Below are positions 51,543-59,226 of a stretch of DNA of 64,000 nucleotides, in pieces (positions within the stretch are counted from its first letter, which is position 1; each line of letters begins with the position of its first letter). The stretch covers positions 61,994 to 125,993 of the forward strand of contig CAJMPU010000004.1 in the NCBI GenBank assembly GCA_905215505.1, read 5' to 3'. The stretch is from an uncultured bacterium (GTDB taxonomy: Bacteria > Actinomycetota > Coriobacteriia > Coriobacteriales > Coriobacteriaceae). The position numbers were made by a program, and so were the translations under genes. The notes under the pieces were generated by a model. That model ran no database searches and was not told the origin of the DNA. It worked only from the letters and a program-made list of their open reading frames with translations.

Positions 51543-51562
51543 TCGACTCTTGTTATCGTAAC

Positions 51563-51605
51563 GAGGGGCTCCGCACGTATCTGTACGGAGCCCCTTTCTT
51601 TTTTA
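51563..51605 (+). terminator. Alcohol dehydrogenase terminator
   Basis: The stem AGGGGCTCCG/CGGAGCCCCT (with CACGTATCTGTA as loop) is followed by TTCTTTTTT. Confidence 0.9.
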
Positions 51606-51625
51606 TTTTAGAGAATGGGATAGTT

Positions 51626-52726
51626 ATGGCTGCAATTTTCAATAGCCCCAGCAAGTACATCCAGGGCCCGGACGAGCTGGCCAAGCTCGGTTCCTATGTC
51701 GAGCCGCTCGGCGCTAAGGCCCTCGTCATCGTGACGCCTTCGGGCAAGAAGCGCGTCGGTGCTAAGATCGAGGGCGGTTTTGCTGAGGCTAAGGCCGAGC
51801 TGCTGTTTGAGGACTTTAACGGCGAGTGCTCCAAGGGCGAGGTCGATCGCCTGGTTGCGCTCGCTCGCGACAACGGTTGCGACATCATCGTCGGCGTCGG
51901 TGGCGGCAAGATCCTCGACACCGCGAAGGCCGTTGCCTACTACCTGGAGTCCCCGGTTATCATTTGCCCCACCATCGCTTCGACCGATGCCCCGTGTTCG
52001 GCGCTTTCGGTGCTCTATACCGATGACGGCCAGTTCGACAAGTACCTCTTCCTTAAGGCAAACCCCAATATTGTCCTGATGGATACGACGGTTATCGCGG
52101 CGAGCCCGGTGCGCCTGACGGTTTCCGGTATGGGCGATGCGCTCGCAACCTACTTTGAGGCCCAGGCGACGCATGATGCCGACGGCGGCACCTGCGCCGG
52201 CGGCAAGGGCGGAATGGCTGGCCTGGCGCTCGCCAAGCTCTGCTACGAGACGCTTATGGCCGATGGCGTCAAGGCCAAGGTCGCGCTGGAGAAGGGTGCG
52301 CTCACGCCTGCCGTCGAGCATATCATCGAGGCCAATACGCTGCTTTCGGGCATTGGCTTTGAGAGCTCGGGCCTTGCTGCTGCTCATGCCATCCACAATG
52401 GTCTGACGATGCTGCCCGAGTGCCACGGCATGTATCACGGCGAGAAGGTCGCCTTCGGCACCATCGTTCAGCTGGTACTCGAAGATGCCCCGACCGAGAA
52501 GCTCGAGGAAGTCTTGGGCTTCTGCATTGAGCTGGGCCTGCCGGTCACGATGAAGGAACTTGGCGTTGCCGAGCTTACGCGCGAGCAGGCCATGATTGTT
52601 GCCGAGGCCGCCTGCGCGCCCGATGACACCATGTGCAACATGCCGTTTGAGGTGACGCCCGAGATGGTCGCAAACGCCATCCTGGGTGCCGACGCGCTGG
52701 GCCACTACTATCTCATGGATGAGTAA
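51626..52726 (+). CDS. gldA: Glycerol dehydrogenase
   Basis: 366 residues, matching GldA. GVGGGKILDTAKAVAYY binds NAD, and CPTIASTDAPCSALSVLYTDDGQF is the family signature. The zinc ligands are the Asp of SGMGDALATYFEA, the His of AAAHAIHNGL and the His of MYHGEKVAFG. It oxidises glycerol to dihydroxyacetone or runs in reverse. The ribosome-binding site before ATG 51626 is weak (GAGAATGGGA). A terminator at 52741 separates it from its diverged paralogue. Confidence 0.95.
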   Translation: MAAIFNSPSKYIQGPDELAKLGSYVEPLGAKALVIVTPSGKKRVGAKIEGGFAEAKAELLFEDFNGECSKGEVDRLVALARDNGCDIIVGVGGGKILDTAKAVAYYLESPVIICPTIASTDAPCSALSVLYTDDGQFDKYLFLKANPNIVLMDTTVIAASPVRLTVSGMGDALATYFEAQATHDADGGTCAGGKGGMAGLALAKLCYETLMADGVKAKVALEKGALTPAVEHIIEANTLLSGIGFESSGLAAAHAIHNGLTMLPECHGMYHGEKVAFGTIVQLVLEDAPTEKLEEVLGFCIELGLPVTMKELGVAELTREQAMIVAEAACAPDDTMCNMPFEVTPEMVANAILGADALGHYYLMDE

Positions 52727-52740
52727 ATCAAGCTAAGGAA

Positions 52741-52775
52741 GGGGCAAAGCCAGCAGATGGCTTTGCCCCTTTTTG
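52741..52775 (+). terminator. gldA terminator
   Basis: GGGGCAAAGCCA, loop GCAGA, TGGCTTTGCCCC, then TTTTT. Confidence 0.92.
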
Positions 52776-52779
52776 CTAT

Positions 52780-52842
52780 GGTGCAAACTACCCTGACCCC
52801 TTCGCACCAAGTTGGTGCAAGGGGGTCAGGTTGCTTTGCACC
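52780..52842. repeat. Palindromic repeat, GGTGCAAA stem with TGACCCC core
   Basis: GGTGCAAACTACCCTGACCCC and the complementary GGGGGTCAGGTTGCTTTGCACC flank a second palindrome, GCACCAAGTTGGTGC. The GGGTCAGG core and variable stem place it with the GGGACAGG repeats. Confidence 0.8.
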
Positions 52843-52873
52843 AATCGTTGTTTGATGAAGGGCGGATTCTCGT

Positions 52874-53941
52874 ATGGCGCTTCCTATGGTTTATGGCGGT
52901 CCCGGCCGGTATGTTCAGGGGTCGGGCGAACTTTCGCGTCAGGGCAGGTATTTGTCATGGTTGGGCTGCGCTGCCTATGTCTTGTTTGACCAGGGCACCG
53001 AGGATCGGCTGTGCAGACAGATCGTCGATGGATTTCTGGATGAAGATCTAAGCGAGCCGTTCTTTAAGATTTATGACGGTCCGTGTACGGAAGAGGCCGT
53101 TGTCGAAATGGCTAAGGAAGCCCAGGCAGAGTATTGCGACATGGTGGTGGGTATTGGCGGTGGAAAGATGCTCGATATCGCCAAGGCCGTTGCGTTTTAT
53201 GCCGAGTTGCCGTTGTGCGTATGCCCCACGGCGGCTTCGATGGACGGTCCGTGCAGCGCGATTTCGGTGCTGTATCACGAGGACGGGTCGTTCGACCGCT
53301 ACCTGATACTCGAGAAGAATCCAGACCTGGTCGTGGTCGATACCAACGTGGTCGCGGCGGCCCCACTGCGTATGACGGTCGCTGGCATGGGCGATGCGCT
53401 GGCAACGTACTTCGAGGCGCGTTCGTGCGCCGCGGCGCACGGCACCAACGAGCACGGTGGCGCGCCGGGGCACTTGGCCCTGGTCGCGGCACGTTCCTGC
53501 TACGACACGCTCATGGAATGCGGTGTCGCTGCCAAGCGCGATCTCAAAAAGGGCCGTACATCGCCGGCGGTTGAGCGTCTGATCGAGTGCAATATTCTGC
53601 TCTCGGGCGTCGGTTTTGAGAGTGGTGGCTTGGCGTTGGCGCATGCCATCGCCAACGGTCTGACGATCCTGCCCGAGTGCAAGGCCATGCATGGTGAGGC
53701 CGTGGCATTTGGTCTGGTGGTGCAGCTGCGCCTGGAGCGTGCGCCCGAGCTTGATCAGGTGCTCGAGTTTTGCCAGCGCGTCGGTCTGCCGACGACGCTT
53801 GAGGAGCTGGGGCTTGGTGAGATTACCGATGCCGATTTGCTGAGCGTTGCCGACGCAACTTTTAAGAACGAGCGCAACATGGCCAACGAACAGGCAAAGG
53901 TGACTAGGCAAAAGCTCGTGCAGCTCATGCGCGAGGCATAG
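52874..53941 (+). CDS. Glycerol dehydrogenase-like paralogue
   Basis: 355 residues with the GldA plan: GIGGGKMLDIAKAVAFY, PTAASMDGPCSAISVLYHEDGSF, metal Asp in AGMGDALATYFEA, His in ALAHAIANGL and in KAMHGEAVAFG. The metal ligands are kept. The substrate-side signature has changed from STDAPCS to SMDGPCS, and the second His lies in CKAMHGE instead of GMYHGE. Substrate preference may therefore differ from the adjacent gldA. It arose by tandem duplication and is old, as identity is only moderate. ATG 52874 has GAAGGGCGG upstream. Confidence 0.88.
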   Translation: MALPMVYGGPGRYVQGSGELSRQGRYLSWLGCAAYVLFDQGTEDRLCRQIVDGFLDEDLSEPFFKIYDGPCTEEAVVEMAKEAQAEYCDMVVGIGGGKMLDIAKAVAFYAELPLCVCPTAASMDGPCSAISVLYHEDGSFDRYLILEKNPDLVVVDTNVVAAAPLRMTVAGMGDALATYFEARSCAAAHGTNEHGGAPGHLALVAARSCYDTLMECGVAAKRDLKKGRTSPAVERLIECNILLSGVGFESGGLALAHAIANGLTILPECKAMHGEAVAFGLVVQLRLERAPELDQVLEFCQRVGLPTTLEELGLGEITDADLLSVADATFKNERNMANEQAKVTRQKLVQLMREA

Positions 53942-54092
53942 TTTGGCGCTTGATTGACCTTGTGCAATCGAGGCGGCGATAGGCCATGGGCTATTTGCCG
54001 CAAAGATGCGCCGCGTGAAATTTGCTCGAGGTGTGGACCGATAGCGTATTATTATCTCTTGCTTGTTTGCACTGCTCAGGGAGGGGCCGCGC

Positions 54093-55346
54093 ATGGCGCA
54101 GGAACACGATCTGTTTGATGACATTATCGAGATCAGCAAGGGTTTCGACTTTCTTAAAAACCCGCTTGGCGGTGTGACCGATGCGCTCGATCCGTCGGCG
54201 CCGCAGTGGAATCCTGCCGACTACAAGGAGCGTCCGCGCGGCAACACCATTCCGTGCTTGACCTGCAAAAACGAAAAGAGTGGCTGCACCGCGTGCATGG
54301 ACGTGTGTCCGGTCAGCGCCATCGAGGTCGAGGAAGATGCCATCGAGATCCTCGATTCCTGTCGCAAGTGTGGCCTGTGCGCCGCTGCCTGTCCGACTGA
54401 GGCGATCATCTCGCCGCGCCTGGCGCCCAAAAACCTGTATGACGACATTGTCTCGGCGGCTACAAGTCACGAGACCGCCTACGTTACCTGCACGCGCGCC
54501 CTTAAGCGCATGCCGCGCGAGAACGAGGTCGTCGTTGCCTGCGTGGGCGATATTACAGCCGAGACCTGGTTCTCGGTGCTGGCCGACTATCCCAACGTGA
54601 GTGTGTATCTGCCGCTGGGCGTGTGCGATAAATGCCGCAACACCGGTGGCGAGGACATGCTGGGCGAGGCGATTGCGAAGGCCGAGGAATGGGCTGGTAC
54701 GGGTATGGGCCTGGAGGTCGACCCCAAGAGCCTCAAATGCCATAAGCGCCGCGAGTACGAGCGCAAGGAATACATGGAAAAGATCGCCCGCACCACGGGC
54801 CTGACGGTGACCAAGCTCAACCCGGCGACGGCGGCGCTGGCCTCGGTGACGCAGAAGCTCAAAGCCCATCGCCATCAGATCACCCAGCTGGAGCGCACGC
54901 TCAACACCATGTGCGGCACCACGACGACCAAGCGTCGCCGCTCGCTCACGCATGGACGACAGCTGGTGCTCTCGACGCTGCAAAACCACCCCGAGCTTGC
55001 CCAGAACATGCAGGTGAGCACGCCGGAATGCGATTTTGACAAGTGCACGTCGTGCGGCGAGTGCGTTAACGCGTGCCCCACGTCCGCCTGCGATTTGGTG
55101 GGAAGCGGCCGCTTTGCACTGGAGTCCACGTATTGTTTGGGTTGCGGAGCCTGCGTCAAGGTTTGTCCCGAGCATGCGCTCAAGCTGGTCGAACACGATG
55201 CGTCCAATCTGGTCGTCGTCGATCCCGAGGCCGAGGAAAAGGCCGCCCAGAAGGCGAAGGCTCACGAGGAGGCCGAGAAGGTCAAGGCCGAGGCAAAGGC
55301 CAAGCTCGATAAGATGCTCGATCAGGTGGAAAAGCTCGCAGACTAG
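54093..55346 (+). CDS. Multi-cluster 4Fe-4S protein of unknown role
   Basis: 417 residues. The first ferredoxin-like part (about 50-105) has CLTC ... CTACMDVCP and CRKCGLCAAACP. A central domain (about 125-300) carries further cysteines (VTCTRAL, VACVGDITAETW, GVCDKCRN), resembling the iron-sulfur/CCG-type central part of Hdr-related proteins, though I cannot assign it. The second dicluster part (about 310-375) has CTSCGECVNACP and CLGCGACVKVCP. The C-terminus is a charged coiled coil rich in Lys/Glu/Ala. It is probably a cytoplasmic electron carrier or an adaptor for an anaerobic oxidoreductase. ATG 54093 has GGGAGGGG upstream. Monocistronic. Confidence 0.8.
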   Translation: MAQEHDLFDDIIEISKGFDFLKNPLGGVTDALDPSAPQWNPADYKERPRGNTIPCLTCKNEKSGCTACMDVCPVSAIEVEEDAIEILDSCRKCGLCAAACPTEAIISPRLAPKNLYDDIVSAATSHETAYVTCTRALKRMPRENEVVVACVGDITAETWFSVLADYPNVSVYLPLGVCDKCRNTGGEDMLGEAIAKAEEWAGTGMGLEVDPKSLKCHKRREYERKEYMEKIARTTGLTVTKLNPATAALASVTQKLKAHRHQITQLERTLNTMCGTTTTKRRRSLTHGRQLVLSTLQNHPELAQNMQVSTPECDFDKCTSCGECVNACPTSACDLVGSGRFALESTYCLGCGACVKVCPEHALKLVEHDASNLVVVDPEAEEKAAQKAKAHEEAEKVKAEAKAKLDKMLDQVEKLAD

Positions 55347-55460
55347 TCAGCGACCCCTATCTCTGCTTCATTTGCGCCGCCGTGGCGTCCGGGTTCGCCC
55401 AGATGCCACGGCGGCGCTATACTTATGCAGTTTGAAGTACCTGTACCAAAAGGAGCTGTT

Positions 55461-56537
55461 GTGTCCCTTTCCATCGGTATCGTGGGCCTGCCCAACGTAG
55501 GCAAGTCGACGCTGTTCACCGCGCTTACCAAAAAGACCGGCCTTGCCGCCAACTACCCGTTTGCCACGATCGACCCCAACGTGGGTATCGTCGACGTGCC
55601 CGATAGCCGCCTGCAAAAGCTCGCCGACATCGTCAACCCCGGCCGCATTGTGCCGGCAACGGTCGAGTTCGTCGACATCGCAGGTCTGGTGAAGGGCGCT
55701 AACGAGGGCGAGGGTCTGGGCAACCAGTTCTTGGCAAACATCCGCGAGACCGACGCCATCTGCGAGGTCGTTCGCTACTTTAAGGATCCCAACGTTATGC
55801 GCGAAGTGGGCCGCACCGGCGAGTTCGTCGACCCCGCCGGTGACGCCGACACCATCATGACCGAGCTCATCCTGGCCGACATGGGTACGCTCGAGAAGCA
55901 ACTGCCCAAGCTCGAGAAGGAGGCCAAGCGCGACAAGGAGCTCATGCCCAAGTTCGAGGTCGCCAAGCGCCTACTCGCCTGGCTCAACGAGGGTAAGCGC
56001 GCCGCGTCCATGGAGATGACCGACGAGGAGCGTGCTGCCGCCAAGGGTCTGTTCCTGCTCACCATGAAGCCCATCCTGTATGTGGCCAACGTGGACGAGG
56101 ATATGCTCAACGACGACCTGGCGCCCATCGACGGCGTCAAGCCGCTGCCGATCTGCGCCAAGATCGAGGCCGAGCTTTCCGAGCTCGATCCCGAGGACGC
56201 CGCCGACTACCTGGAGAGCCTGGGCCTGGAGCAGCCCGGTCTGGACGTGCTCGCGCAGGCAGCCTACAAGCTGCTCGGCCTGCAGTCGTTCTTTACGGCT
56301 GGCGAGATGGAGGTCAAGGCCTGGACGGTGCGTCAGGGTGCGACCGCTCCGCAGGCTGCCGGTGTCATCCACACCGACTTTGAGCGCGGCTTTATTAAGG
56401 CCGAGGTCATTGGCTACGACGACTACATCGAGCTCGGTGGCGAACAGGGCGCCAAGGCCGCCGGCAAGCTGCGTATCGAGGGCAAAGAGTATGTCATGGC
56501 CGATGGCGACGTCGTGCACTTCCGCTTTAACGTGTAA
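55461..56537 (+). CDS. ychF: Ribosome-binding ATPase YchF
   Basis: 358 residues, an Obg-like ATPase. G1 is GLPNVGKST (8-16), switch regions NYPFATIDPN and DIAGLVKGANEGEGLGN, and G4 the YchF-type NVDE instead of NKxD (hence ATP preference). The C-terminal TGS domain ends with DGDVVHFRFNV. It interacts with the ribosome and proteasome-like machinery in stress responses. GTG 55461 has AAAGGAG upstream; TATACT at 55418-55423 is a likely -10. The next gene follows after 11 bases. Confidence 0.96.
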   Translation: MSLSIGIVGLPNVGKSTLFTALTKKTGLAANYPFATIDPNVGIVDVPDSRLQKLADIVNPGRIVPATVEFVDIAGLVKGANEGEGLGNQFLANIRETDAICEVVRYFKDPNVMREVGRTGEFVDPAGDADTIMTELILADMGTLEKQLPKLEKEAKRDKELMPKFEVAKRLLAWLNEGKRAASMEMTDEERAAAKGLFLLTMKPILYVANVDEDMLNDDLAPIDGVKPLPICAKIEAELSELDPEDAADYLESLGLEQPGLDVLAQAAYKLLGLQSFFTAGEMEVKAWTVRQGATAPQAAGVIHTDFERGFIKAEVIGYDDYIELGGEQGAKAAGKLRIEGKEYVMADGDVVHFRFNV

Positions 56538-56548
56538 GGACGACGCAT

Positions 56549-56932
56549 ATGTTTAAATACGGCAAAAAAGCTGGCTACATGGGTATTGCGTTGCTCGTGC
56601 TTGCGGTGATTCCGCTGGTGGTTGCAGCGTGTGTTATCCCCAACATTGGTCCCGAGGTGGCGACGAAGTTTAATGCCGCCGGCGAGGCGACGCGCTGGGG
56701 CAAGAGCTACGAGCTGCTGGCACTGCCGGTGCTCAACCTGCTGCTAAGCGTGATGACGTACTTTACGGCGGGACGCCAAGCTAAAAACAATGATGACTCC
56801 GCCGCCATGGCGCGCATCGTGTGCGAGCGCTACCTGCGAAACGGCTACATCACGGGTGTGTTCCTCAACGTGATCAACGTTTACTTTATGTACTCGGCGA
56901 TTACCGGAACGGGCTTTGGCCTGGGCTTTTAG
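56549..56932 (+). CDS. DUF1648-type small membrane protein
   Basis: 127 residues with three or four hydrophobic segments (about 10-32, 52-72, 95-125). PNIGPEVATKFNAAGEATRWGKSYE is cut from the DUF1648 pattern (small proteins related to the SdpI N-terminus). The function is unknown; SdpI-like proteins confer immunity to a secreted toxin, but no toxin gene is near. It follows ychF by 11 bases and is probably co-transcribed. Ribosome-binding site AAGGACG. Confidence 0.78.
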   Translation: MFKYGKKAGYMGIALLVLAVIPLVVAACVIPNIGPEVATKFNAAGEATRWGKSYELLALPVLNLLLSVMTYFTAGRQAKNNDDSAAMARIVCERYLRNGYITGVFLNVINVYFMYSAITGTGFGLGF

Positions 56933-56941
56933 CTTGCGCCT

Positions 56942-57331
56942 TTAGGCAACGAGCCTGCACGCATATTCAATGGCTGCTGCGAGGCCGCCGCTCGATCGTG
57001 GTTTAAATACCATGTCGGCGGCGGCCTCGTTTTCGTATCCGGCACCGCGAAGGGCGAGCGCGATACCGGCTTCTAAGAGAAGGGGCAGGCCGCGCTGGCT
57101 GGTTGCTATTACAACGGCCTGGTCAAGGACGCAGCCGTACATCCGGCATTGAGCGGCGAGTTCGCCTCGCGTTGGGTCGGGGAGCAGTGCGGTTGCAACA
57201 CGGCTCGATAGCAGCGTAAAGGCCGTGCGTTCGTCCGGGGAAAGACATTCGGCCTCAACGACGACAAGCTTGGGCTGTGCGCCGCCTGTGCAATGCGGTC
57301 TCTGACGCATAGAAATCGAGCAAGCCGACAT
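56942..57331 (-). CDS. Hypothetical protein divergent from an XRE regulator
   Basis: 129 residues, Ala/Leu-rich and probably an alpha/beta Rossmann-like fold (KLVVVEAECL, then AVVIATSQRGLPLLLEAGIALALRGAG). It slightly recalls the nucleotide-binding core of DprA/LOG-type proteins but lacks a recognisable signature, so I leave it unassigned. Several cysteines lie near the N-terminus. ATG 57331 is chosen for CAGGAG seven bases upstream. It shares a 26-bp palindromic control region with the divergent XRE gene, which implies joint regulation. Confidence 0.65.
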   Translation of the reverse strand: MSACSISMRQRPHCTGGAQPKLVVVEAECLSPDERTAFTLLSSRVATALLPDPTRGELAAQCRMYGCVLDQAVVIATSQRGLPLLLEAGIALALRGAGYENEAAADMVFKPRSSGGLAAAIEYACRLVA

Positions 57332-57353
57332 AGAAAACTCCTGAATATTCGGC

Positions 57354-57379
57354 AAAACGTAAACTATAGTTTACGTTTT
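57354..57379. promoter_or_regulatory. Perfect 26-bp palindrome between divergent genes
   Basis: The left half AAAACGTAAACTA (57354-57366) and right half TAGTTTACGTTTT (57367-57379) are exact reverse complements. The centre ACTATAGT can serve as a -10 in both directions. It lies 23 bases from the start of the minus-strand gene and 29 bases from the XRE start. It is the obvious operator for the XRE protein. Confidence 0.8.
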
Positions 57380-57407
57380 TGTTTTGCTCCATTTCAAACT
57401 CGTCTGC

Positions 57408-57626
57408 ATGAATGAACAGGCGAAACAGATTCTTGGCGAGCGAGTCGAGCGGACGCGCAAGGCCCTTGGTATCTCCAAGGTCGATTTTTGCGTGGCGGTC
57501 GGAATCAGCCGACCTTATCTCGATCAAATCGAAGGCGGAACGGCAAACAGTACGCTCGAGATTTTATTTAAACTTGCGCCCGCGCTTGGCATGACGGTTT
57601 CAGAGCTTCTCGAGGGGATCGAATAG
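57408..57626 (+). CDS. XRE-family helix-turn-helix regulator
   Basis: 72 residues, a single HTH_3 domain: LGERVERTRKALGISKVDFC, then ISRPYLDQIEGGTANSTLEIL is the recognition helix region, and LAPALGMTVSELLEGIE the final helices. It is the size of phage-type or autorepressor proteins. ATG 57408 has no clear ribosome-binding site and lies just downstream of the palindromic promoter, so the mRNA may have a very short leader. It probably represses both itself and the divergent gene. Confidence 0.88.
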   Translation: MNEQAKQILGERVERTRKALGISKVDFCVAVGISRPYLDQIEGGTANSTLEILFKLAPALGMTVSELLEGIE

Positions 57627-57676
57627 GCGTTTTTTGCCAGATTTGCCGCTTGCTAAATGGGTCCCCCCGACGGCAG

Positions 57677-57890
57677 CGTGCAAAAACGCGAATATTCAGC
57701 ATCCTTCAATAATTTGATGGCAGCTGGAGCCGTAAATACGATACATATCGTTTTCGATTATCCACAAAATGCAGTTTTATTAGGAAAAACAAGTGCATGA
57801 AACGAGCCTTTCGATGCAAAAAGCGATTTACAGCCAGCGGTTTTAACGTCTCCAGAAGGGACGGATGCTGAATATCCCGTTTTTTGCACG
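57677..57890. mobile_element. MITE-like element with about 28-bp terminal inverted repeats
   Basis: The left end 57677-57704 (CGTGCAAAAACGCGAATATT...) and right end 57863-57890 (...AATATCCCGTTTTTTGCACG) are reverse complements with a few mismatches. The inner flanks also pair partly (GCTGGAGCCGTAAAT against ATTTACAGCCAGC). The 214-bp element is AT-rich, has no gene, and fills most of the gap between the XRE gene and ansA. No target-site duplication was identified. Confidence 0.6.
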
Positions 57891-57944
57891 TTCCGAGGGG
57901 TACCACGTGCCCCGCAAGGCCAAAATAGGCGGGTTTTGTTTTGG

Positions 57945-58958
57945 CTACACCATCGGGATGCGGTCGTGGTTGACTTGGCTGTAGAACAGGCGCTGGATCT
58001 CGGCCGCGTCGCGCGATTGGCCGAGTGCCCACATGGTTTTGGCCACGAGCGTCTCGGTGGTCATGTCGTCGCCGCGCAAAATACCCGGATGGTCGGCGTA
58101 AGCACGGCCGACCTCGTAAACACCCAGGTCAAGGCCCTCTTCGGGGACTTGCGTGGTCATAACGACGGTGCGGCCCGAATCGACCCAGCGGAAAATTGCC
58201 TCTTGGAACGACTCGCCGGACTCGCCGAACTCGGGGATGCCGCCAATGCCAAAGGTCTCCAGAATCACGGCGTCGTAGCTATCGGCCAGAGCGTCCAGAA
58301 CGCCAGGGTTCACGCCGGGCGTGAGCTTGAGCACAAACACGCGTGGGTCGATGTGGTCGTAGAAGCGCACCGGGTTTTCGCCTTGATGCGTGCCGTGAAG
58401 CCCGTTGCGCACGATACGGTCGTTGCGGATATAGGCAATGGGCGGATAGTTGACGCTAATGAACGCGTTAAAGCTCATGGTACGCTGCTTGCGGGCGCGC
58501 GTGCCGGCAATGGCGACGCCGCCAAACACAATCGAGACATCGTGCGAGTGCTCGTCGAGCGCATAGAGCAGGCTCTGGTACAGGTTGAGCTTGGCGTCGG
58601 TAAAGGGATTGCCCATGGGCTTTTGCGAGCCGGTGAGCACGATGGGCTTGGGGCTGTCCTGAATCAGGTAGGAAAGCGCTGCCGCGGTGTAGCTCATGGT
58701 GTCGGTGCCGTGCAGAATCACGAAGCCGTCGTGGTCGGCATAACCCTCGACGATGACGTCGCGGATACGCATCCAGTCACTGGGGCGCATATTGGTGCTG
58801 TCGATGTTCATGGGCTGCACGACATCGAGCTCGCAGAGGCCCGAGATCTCGGGGACGCTCTGGGCGAGCTCCTCACCGGACAGGGCGGGGGAGAGGCCGT
58901 TGCCGTCCTCGGTCGATGCGATGGTGCCGCCCGTGGCGATGAGAAGGATGCGCTTCAT
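57945..58958 (-). CDS. ansA: Type I L-asparaginase
   Basis: 337 residues. ATGGTIAS carries the first catalytic Thr, and HGTDTMSYTA the second Thr-Asp pair. The TGSQKPMGN and TFGIGGIPE segments are typical of the cytoplasmic type. It hydrolyses asparagine to aspartate and ammonia. No signal peptide is present when the start is ATG 58958; an in-frame extension further upstream lacks a ribosome-binding site. Divergent from guaA. Confidence 0.93.
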   Translation of the reverse strand: MKRILLIATGGTIASTEDGNGLSPALSGEELAQSVPEISGLCELDVVQPMNIDSTNMRPSDWMRIRDVIVEGYADHDGFVILHGTDTMSYTAAALSYLIQDSPKPIVLTGSQKPMGNPFTDAKLNLYQSLLYALDEHSHDVSIVFGGVAIAGTRARKQRTMSFNAFISVNYPPIAYIRNDRIVRNGLHGTHQGENPVRFYDHIDPRVFVLKLTPGVNPGVLDALADSYDAVILETFGIGGIPEFGESGESFQEAIFRWVDSGRTVVMTTQVPEEGLDLGVYEVGRAYADHPGILRGDDMTTETLVAKTMWALGQSRDAAEIQRLFYSQVNHDRIPMV

Positions 58959-59226
58959 GCTGGTATTCCTATCGTATTTGCCGCCGCAGGGGCGGAGTCG
59001 TTCGGCAGTATTGTGGCACAGGGCGTCCAATGTTCAAACGTAATACATCATCTGTAACGTTTAGTAACACTTCAATTGCCGTCAAATAAGGGCCCAGGTC
59101 GTGCGTTTGCCGTGCGCTGATGGCTGCGAGGGACGAGAAACCCCATATAACGTGTACACTATGAAAGCTATTTTCGTTCATTCGCGCGGGCGGGCACCGG
59201 CTCCCCGCCAACAAGAGGGGGAAACC

